A DNA stretch of 5,045 nucleotides from Deltaproteobacteria bacterium (GTDB lineage Bacteria; Desulfobacterota; Desulfobulbia; Desulfobulbales; Desulfocapsaceae). Shown piece by piece: positions 1 through 5,045 of the stretch (positions are counted from its first letter, which is position 1; each line of letters starts with the position of its first letter). Below the pieces are notes generated by a model. The model saw only the letters and a program-made list of their open reading frames with translations, was not told the DNA's origin and did no database searches. Location of the stretch: the NCBI GenBank assembly GCA_021779275.1, contig JAJYAX010000157.1, positions 1-5,045 of the forward strand, given 5' to 3'. The translations under genes and the position numbers were made by a program.

Positions 1-1973
1 ACCTGACCCTGATGGCGCTGACCATCGCCACCGGTTTCGTCGTCGATGACGCCATCGTCATGATCGAGAACATCAGCCGCTATATCGAGCAGGGCTACTC
101 CCCCATGGAAGCGGCCCTGAAGGGCTCGGAACAGATCGCCTTCACCATCATGTCGCTGACCATCTCCCTGGTGGCGGTGCTGATCCCGCTGCTCTTCATG
201 GGTGATGTGGTGGGGCGGCTCTTTCGCGAATTCGCGATCACGCTGGGGGTGACCATCGTCATCTCGGCCGTGGTCTCGCTGACCCTGACGCCGATGATGT
301 GCGCCAGGCTCCTGAAGCCGCAGTCGACGGAACGGCGCAGTCGGCTCTTTCAAAAATCCGAGGATATCTTCGACGGGATCATAGAGTTCTACGGCAAGAC
401 ACTGAGATGGGTCCTGCGCCATCAGACGGCCACCCTCTTTGTCGCGGCCGGCACCCTGGTCCTCACCGTGCTGCTCTATCTCTGGATACCGAAAGGCTTC
501 TTCCCGGTCCAGGATACCGGCATCATCATCGGTATTTCCGAGGCGCCGCAGTGGATCTCCTTTCCGGCCATGGCCAAACGCCAGCAGGCCCTGGCCAGGG
601 TGATCCTCCAGGATCCCGCAGTCGAAAGCCTGTCGACCTTCATCGGGGTCGACGGAACCAACACCACCCTGAATACCGGCAGGGTCCTGATCAACCTGAA
701 GCCCCGCTCCGAGAGAGGACTCGACGCCTCCGGGGTCATACGCCGCCTGCAGCCCGAGATCGCAAAACTGTCCGGGATCGCCCTGTTTATGCAGCCGGTG
801 CAGGACCTGACCGTCGAGAGCCGCGTCAGCAAGACCCAATACCAGTACAGCCTGGAAGACCCGGATTTCAAGGAGCTGAATGCCTGGACGCCGAGGCTGG
901 TCGAGGCCTTAAGCAGGCTGCCGGAACTCAGCGATGTCAGCTCCGACCAGCAGGACCAGGGCCTGAAGGTCTCGCTTGCTATCGACCGGGATACCGCATC
1001 ACGGCTCGGCATCACGCCCCAGATGATCGATGACACCCTCTATGACGCCTTCGGGCAGCGGCAGGTGTCGACGATGTTCACCCAGCTCAATCAGTACCGG
1101 GTGATCCTTGAGGTCAAGCCCGAATTCAGGCAGCATCCCGATCAGCTGAAGAATATATTCATCACCGGAGCAGGCGGCAGGCAGGTGCCCCTGGACGCCA
1201 TTACCACGACCTCCGAGACAACCGGCGCCCTGATCATCAGTCATCAGGGTCAATTTCCGGCCAACACCCTCTCCTTTAATCTGGCGCCGGGGGCCTCCCT
1301 GGGTGACGCCGTCACGGCCATCCAGAAGACCTCGCAGGACCTGCACCTGCCGGCCAGCATTCAGGGCAGCTTTCAAGGCACGGCCCAGGCCTTCCGGTCG
1401 TCACTGGCCAATGAATCGTGGCTTATCCTCGCCGCGCTGGTTACGGTCTATATCGTGCTGGGCGTCCTCTACGAGAGCTATATCCATCCCATCACCATTC
1501 TGTCCACGCTGCCGTCGGCAGGCGTCGGCGCCCTGCTGGCCCTGCTCCTCTGCCGCACCGAGTTCAGCGTCATCGCCCTGATCGGCATCATCCTGCTCAT
1601 CGGCATCGTCAAGAAAAACGGCATCATGATGGTCGACTTCGCCCTCGACGCGGAGCGCAGGGACGGCATGTCGCCGGTTGATGCGATCTACCAGGCCTGC
1701 CTGCTGCGTTTCCGTCCCATCATGATGACCACCATGTCCGCGCTGCTGGCGGCGGTGCCGCTCGCCCTGGGGACAGGCATGGGCTCGGAACTCAGGCATC
1801 CGCTGGGTATCTCCATCATCGGAGGGCTCATCATCAGCCAGATCCTGACCCTCTATACCACACCGGTCATCTATCTCTGGTTTGACGGCCTGGCCAGACG
1901 CCTGGACAGGAAAAAATCTGCAGGCGCATCTGCAACCGTCCATTCCGAGCCTGCCGCGCCCGGAGAAAAATGA
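1..1973 (+). CDS. mdtB: MdtB-like RND multidrug efflux transporter permease subunit (5' partial)
   Basis: This is the C-terminal part of an inner-membrane RND pump subunit that exports drugs or other amphiphiles using the proton gradient. The frame is open from base 3, before the ATG at 12. That ATG is an internal Met, equivalent to Met390 of the downstream paralogue, so about 390 or more residues lie upstream of the window. Counting the Met at 12 as residue 1, TM4 (about 1-22) carries the Asp12-Asp13 proton-relay pair in [15 protein letters not shown]5 and TM6 follow, then REFAITL and TPMMCARLL, and TM7 at about 139-160. The second periplasmic porter/docking loop (about 165-465) contains QDTG, GVDGTN and [13 protein letters not shown]8-TM12 run from about 470 to 625, with relay Lys535 in KKNG and Arg568 in RFRPIMMTT. 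The tail is short, basic, then Ala/Pro-rich. The loop motifs resemble E. coli MdtB (1040 residues, from memory) more than MdtC. MuxB is the Pseudomonas name for this family, so the symbol is by homology. No frameshift is seen. Confidence 0.93.
   Translation, partial: LTLMALTIATGFVVDDAIVMIENISRYIEQGYSPMEAALKGSEQIAFTIMSLTISLVAVLIPLLFMGDVVGRLFREFAITLGVTIVISAVVSLTLTPMMCARLLKPQSTERRSRLFQKSEDIFDGIIEFYGKTLRWVLRHQTATLFVAAGTLVLTVLLYLWIPKGFFPVQDTGIIIGISEAPQWISFPAMAKRQQALARVILQDPAVESLSTFIGVDGTNTTLNTGRVLINLKPRSERGLDASGVIRRLQPEIAKLSGIALFMQPVQDLTVESRVSKTQYQYSLEDPDFKELNAWTPRLVEALSRLPELSDVSSDQQDQGLKVSLAIDRDTASRLGITPQMIDDTLYDAFGQRQVSTMFTQLNQYRVILEVKPEFRQHPDQLKNIFITGAGGRQVPLDAITTTSETTGALIISHQGQFPANTLSFNLAPGASLGDAVTAIQKTSQDLHLPASIQGSFQGTAQAFRSSLANESWLILAALVTVYIVLGVLYESYIHPITILSTLPSAGVGALLALLLCRTEFSVIALIGIILLIGIVKKNGIMMVDFALDAERRDGMSPVDAIYQACLLRFRPIMMTTMSALLAAVPLALGTGMGSELRHPLGISIIGGLIISQILTLYTTPVIYLWFDGLARRLDRKKSAGASATVHSEPAAPGEK
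1962..1973 (+). promoter_or_regulatory. Ribosome-binding site and ATGA stop-start overlap coupling the two RND genes
   Basis: A GGAG Shine-Dalgarno core (1962-1965) lies in the last codons of the upstream gene, followed by four A residues and the ATG at 1970. The upstream stop TGA (1971-1973) shares two bases with this ATG. The spacer is a little short, but the site supports this start over any later Met, and the protein then begins at the same point as MdtC family members. The arrangement implies translational coupling or reinitiation. This would help keep production of the two subunits of one heteromeric pump in proportion. The coupling itself is inferred. Confidence 0.8.
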
Positions 1974-4900
1974 ATATCTCCGCCCCCTTCATCCGCAGAC
2001 CTGTCGCAACGACCCTGCTGACGATAGGTCTCGTTCTCTCGGGTCTTCTGGCCCTGCGGACCCTGCCGGTGGCCCCCCTGCCGCAGGTGGATTTCCCGAC
2101 CATCTTCGTCTCGGCCTCTCTGCCGGGGGCCAGCCCCGAGACCATGGCGACATCGGTGGCGGCGCCGCTGGAGCGCCAGTTCGCCCATATCGCAGGCGTT
2201 GCCGAAATGACCTCGGCCAGCGGCCTGGGATCCACCTCCGTCGTCCTGCAGTTTGAACTCAATCGCAATATCGACGGGGCGGCGCGGGACGTCCAGGCTG
2301 CAATCAACGCGGCCAGGTCCAACCTGCCCGCCAATCTGCCCAGCAACCCCAACTACCGCAAAGTCAACCCCGCCGATGCGCCGGTCCTGATCCTGGCGCT
2401 GACCTCGGATACCAGCAAAAGAGAGATGATGTATGACGCCGCCTCGACGATCCTGGCCCAGAAGTTATCGCAGGTCGATGGGGTGGGCCAGGTGCTGGTC
2501 AGCGGCAGTTCCCTGCCGTCCGTGCGGGTGGAGCTGAATCCCACCGCCCTGAACAAATACGGCATCGGGCTGAACCAGGTGGCCGGCACCATTAGCGCCA
2601 CCAACGCCAATAAACCCAAAGGACAGCTGGCCGACGATCTCCGGACCTGGGAGATACGGACCAATGACCAGCTCCATCAAGCCAGGGACTACAAAACCCT
2701 GATCGTCGCCTATAAAAACGGGGCGCCGGTCCGGCTGGCCGATGTGGCGGATGTGGAAAATTCGGTGGAGGATCTGCGAAATGCCGGTCTGGTCAATGGC
2801 AAGCCCTCCGTCATGGTCATCATCTTCCGGCAGCCCGGCGCCAACATCATCGAGACCGTCGACCGGGTGCGGGCGCTGCTGCCGCAATTCGAGGCCTCCC
2901 TGCCGGGCGCGATCAAGCTGACGGTGGTCAATGACCGTTCCCCGACCATCCGGGCCTCGCTTCAGCATGTGGAGGTGACCCTTGTTATCTCGGCGCTGCT
3001 GGTGATCCTGGTGGTATTCGCCTTCCTGCGCAACGTCCGGGCCACCTTGATACCCGCCGTTGCGGTGCCGGTGTCGCTGATCAGCACCTTCGGCGTCATG
3101 TATCTCCTCAACTACAGCCTGGACAACCTGTCGCTGATGGCGCTGACCATCGCCACCGGTTTTGTGGTCGATGACGCCATCGTGGTGCTGGAAAACATCA
3201 CCCGCCATATGGAACAGGACGGGATGTCGGCCCGGGAGGCGGCCTTCCTGGGGGCCAAAGAGATCGGTTTCACCGTCCTGTCCATCAGCATCTCCCTGGT
3301 GGCGGTCTTCACGCCCATCCTGCTGATGGGCGGGATGATGGGCCGTCTCTTCCGGGAGTTCGCCGTGACCCTGTCGGCGGCCATCATGATCTCGCTGGCC
3401 GTCTCACTGACGACGACACCGATGATGTGCGCCCGGCTCTTGAAGAACCAGAAGGAAGAAGAGCATGGACGGCTGTACAGAACGAGCGAGGGGGCCTTCC
3501 TCTGGCTGCACAGCCGGTATGAATCCAGCCTGAAATGGGCGCTCCGCCACCCCCGGCTGATGATTTCGGTCACTCTGATGACGGTGGTGATCAATATCCT
3601 TCTCTTTACCATAGTCCCCACCGGCCTGTTTCCCCAGCAGGACACGGGCCGCCTGATGGGCGCCATCCAGGCCTCGCAGGATATCTCCTTCCAGGAGATG
3701 AGCAAAAAGCTCAAGGCCATAGTCGACATTGTTCAGGCGGATCCGGCGGTCGATACCGTTGCCGCCTTCACCGGCGGCGGAACCACGAAAAATACCGCCA
3801 GGATGTTCATTGCCTTGAAACCCCTGTCCGAGCGCAAGCTGAGCGCCGACCAGGTGATCGGCAGACTCCGCAAAAAGTTGACGCAGGTGGCGGGAGCGCC
3901 CGCCTTCCTGCAGGCGGTGCAGGACCTCCGGGTGGGAGGCAGGATGAGCAGCGCCCAATACCAGTATACCCTGCGGGGGGATGATCTGCAGGAACTCTTG
4001 ACCTGGGCGCCGCGGGTCGAGGAAAAATTGCGGACCCTGCCGGGCATTGCCGACGTCAACAGCGACCAGCAGGACCGTGGCAACGAGACCCTGCTGGTGA
4101 TCGACCGGCCCACGGCCTCCCGCCTGGGCATCTCAACGCAGGTGATAGATCAGACCCTGTACAGGGCCTTTGGCCAGAGCCAGGTCTCCATCATGTATAC
4201 CCTGCTCAACCAGTACCATGTGGTCATGGAGGTTGCGCCGCAATACTGGCAAAGGCCTTCAACCCTTCGCGATATGTATGTCCAGTCAGCCAACGGAACG
4301 CTGGTCCCTCTGAGCGTCTTTTCCCATTATGAACCTGTGCCCACGCCCCTGGCCGTGGCCCATCAGGGCCAGTTCCCGGCGGTGACGATTTCCTTCAACC
4401 TCCTGCCCGGGGCCTCCCTGGGTGATGCGGTCACCACCATCCAGGCCGCCACCAGGAAGATGGTCCTCCCCTCTTCCATCCGCGGCGTATTCCAGGGCAC
4501 GGCCCAGGTCTATCAGGCATCGCTTGCCAACCAGCCCCTGCTGATCCTGGCCGCCCTCATCTCGGTCTATATCGTGCTGGGGATTCTCTACGAAAGCACC
4601 ATCCATCCGATAACCATCATATCCACCCTGCCCTCCGCCGGGGTCGGGGCGCTTGTGGCGCTTCTGGTCTGTAAGACGGAACTCAGCATCATCGCGATGA
4701 TCGGCATAATCCTGCTCATCGGCATCGTCAAAAAGAACGGCATCATGATGGTCGATTTCGCCCTCGATGCGGAGCGCAGACAGGGCTGTACGCCTGAGGA
4801 GGCCATCTTTCAGGCCTGCATGCTCAGGTTTCGCCCGATTATGATGACCACCATGGCGGCGCTCCTCGGGGCGCTTCCCCTGGCCATAGGCCTTGGTGTC

Positions 4901-5045
4901 GGCGGCGAGCTGCGCCGGCCGCTGGGCATCTCCATCGTCGGCGGTCTGATCTTCAGCCAGATGCTGACCTTATTTACCACGCCGGTGGTCTATCTCTATA
5001 TGGACCGCTTCAGGATAGGGATGAATAGGAAACGGCAGGCCCGAA
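1970..5045 (+). CDS. mdtC: MdtC-like RND multidrug efflux transporter permease subunit (3' end cut by window)
   Basis: This is the second inner-membrane RND subunit, expected to assemble with the upstream MdtB-like protein into a proton-driven tripartite exporter. 1025 codons are visible with no stop. E. coli MdtC is about 1025 residues (from memory), so only a short tail should be missing. TM1 (about 13-31) follows an N-terminus with [11 protein letters not shown], and [13 protein letters not shown] and [10 protein letters not shown] open the first periplasmic porter/docking region (about 34-335). TM2-TM6 span about 336-490. TM4 has relay Asp401-Asp402 in [13 protein letters not shown], and TPMMCARLL ends TM6. 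TM7 is at about 530-550. The second periplasmic loop (about 555-855) has [20 protein letters not shown] and VNSDQQD, which are MdtC-like. TM8-TM12 (about 857-1010) include relay Lys922 in KKNG and Arg955 in RFRPIMMTT. The start is fixed by the ribosome-binding site and ATGA overlap. MuxC is the Pseudomonas counterpart. The exact substrates cannot be read from the sequence. Composition matches its neighbour, with no sign of recent transfer or damage. Confidence 0.95.
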   Translation, partial: MNISAPFIRRPVATTLLTIGLVLSGLLALRTLPVAPLPQVDFPTIFVSASLPGASPETMATSVAAPLERQFAHIAGVAEMTSASGLGSTSVVLQFELNRNIDGAARDVQAAINAARSNLPANLPSNPNYRKVNPADAPVLILALTSDTSKREMMYDAASTILAQKLSQVDGVGQVLVSGSSLPSVRVELNPTALNKYGIGLNQVAGTISATNANKPKGQLADDLRTWEIRTNDQLHQARDYKTLIVAYKNGAPVRLADVADVENSVEDLRNAGLVNGKPSVMVIIFRQPGANIIETVDRVRALLPQFEASLPGAIKLTVVNDRSPTIRASLQHVEVTLVISALLVILVVFAFLRNVRATLIPAVAVPVSLISTFGVMYLLNYSLDNLSLMALTIATGFVVDDAIVVLENITRHMEQDGMSAREAAFLGAKEIGFTVLSISISLVAVFTPILLMGGMMGRLFREFAVTLSAAIMISLAVSLTTTPMMCARLLKNQKEEEHGRLYRTSEGAFLWLHSRYESSLKWALRHPRLMISVTLMTVVINILLFTIVPTGLFPQQDTGRLMGAIQASQDISFQEMSKKLKAIVDIVQADPAVDTVAAFTGGGTTKNTARMFIALKPLSERKLSADQVIGRLRKKLTQVAGAPAFLQAVQDLRVGGRMSSAQYQYTLRGDDLQELLTWAPRVEEKLRTLPGIADVNSDQQDRGNETLLVIDRPTASRLGISTQVIDQTLYRAFGQSQVSIMYTLLNQYHVVMEVAPQYWQRPSTLRDMYVQSANGTLVPLSVFSHYEPVPTPLAVAHQGQFPAVTISFNLLPGASLGDAVTTIQAATRKMVLPSSIRGVFQGTAQVYQASLANQPLLILAALISVYIVLGILYESTIHPITIISTLPSAGVGALVALLVCKTELSIIAMIGIILLIGIVKKNGIMMVDFALDAERRQGCTPEEAIFQACMLRFRPIMMTTMAALLGALPLAIGLGVGGELRRPLGISIVGGLIFSQMLTLFTTPVVYLYMDRFRIGMNRKRQAR

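Noticed and set aside
12..14. ATG at 12 as the true start of the first gene
   Set aside because: The frame is open upstream to the window edge, and this Met lies inside TM4, aligning with Met390 of the downstream paralogue. It is an internal residue of a truncated gene.
299..1033. Plus-strand open frame of 244 codons in a second frame
   Set aside because: It is rich in Arg, Pro and Gly, as expected for an out-of-frame reading of GC-rich DNA, and is entirely covered by the conserved RND frame.
476..1036. Minus-strand open frame of 186 codons
   Set aside because: It is antisense to the second periplasmic loop of the MdtB-like gene, low-complexity in composition and has no domain I recognise.
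1882..2256. Plus-strand open frame spanning the junction of the two RND genes
   Set aside because: It covers the end of one conserved gene and the start of the next in a different frame from both, and its product has no recognisable features.
2465..3208. Long minus-strand open frame of 247 codons
   Set aside because: It lies wholly within the MdtC-like gene. Its translation is rich in His, Gln, Asp and Gly with no recognisable domain, which is typical of antisense shadows in GC-rich coding DNA.
3112..3958. Overlapping minus-strand open frames (3112-3729 and 3404-3958)
   Set aside because: They are antisense to strongly conserved RND coding sequence, overlap each other in different frames and show no family motif.
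1..5045. The two genes as a large direct repeat or recent tandem duplication
   Set aside because: Apart from short patches in membrane segments, the sequences are well diverged, especially in the periplasmic loops, and each resembles its own MdtB or MdtC family. This is an ancient paralogous pair.

Overview
The window holds parts of two adjacent, same-strand genes for RND-superfamily (HAE1-type) inner-membrane efflux subunits. They are arranged as in the mdtB-mdtC (muxB-muxC) part of an mdtABC/muxABC multidrug-efflux operon. Apart from the 4-base overlap between the genes, all of the sequence is coding. I see no RNA gene, mobile element, CRISPR array, terminator or promoter.

Layout: positions 1-1973 carry the C-terminal ~63% of an MdtB-like protein, entering just before transmembrane segment 4. 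Its TGA overlaps the ATG of the next gene (ATGA, 1970-1973). A GGAG ribosome-binding site lies inside the end of the first gene. From 1970 to the window end there is an MdtC-like gene with 1025 codons visible. It has no stop, but should be only a few residues short of its C-terminus because E. coli MdtC (recalled from memory) is about 1025 residues.

Together the products are expected to form an MdtB/MdtC heterotrimeric proton-driven pump in the inner membrane. It would work with a periplasmic adaptor (MdtA-like, expected upstream) and an outer-membrane channel (TolC/OprM-like, not in the window). Both subunits keep the Asp-Asp (TM4), Lys (TM10) and Arg (TM11) residues of the RND proton relay.

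Organism: a double-membrane (Gram-negative) bacterium with fairly high GC, roughly 60% by eye. The Arg codons AGG/AGA and the Ile codon ATA are used fairly often. That argues against very high-GC Pseudomonas-like codon use and would fit a proteobacterial or Desulfobacterota-like lineage, but this is a weak inference. I find no evidence of a previously undescribed system. The most notable signals are the tight translational coupling and patches of near-identical DNA shared by the two paralogues.
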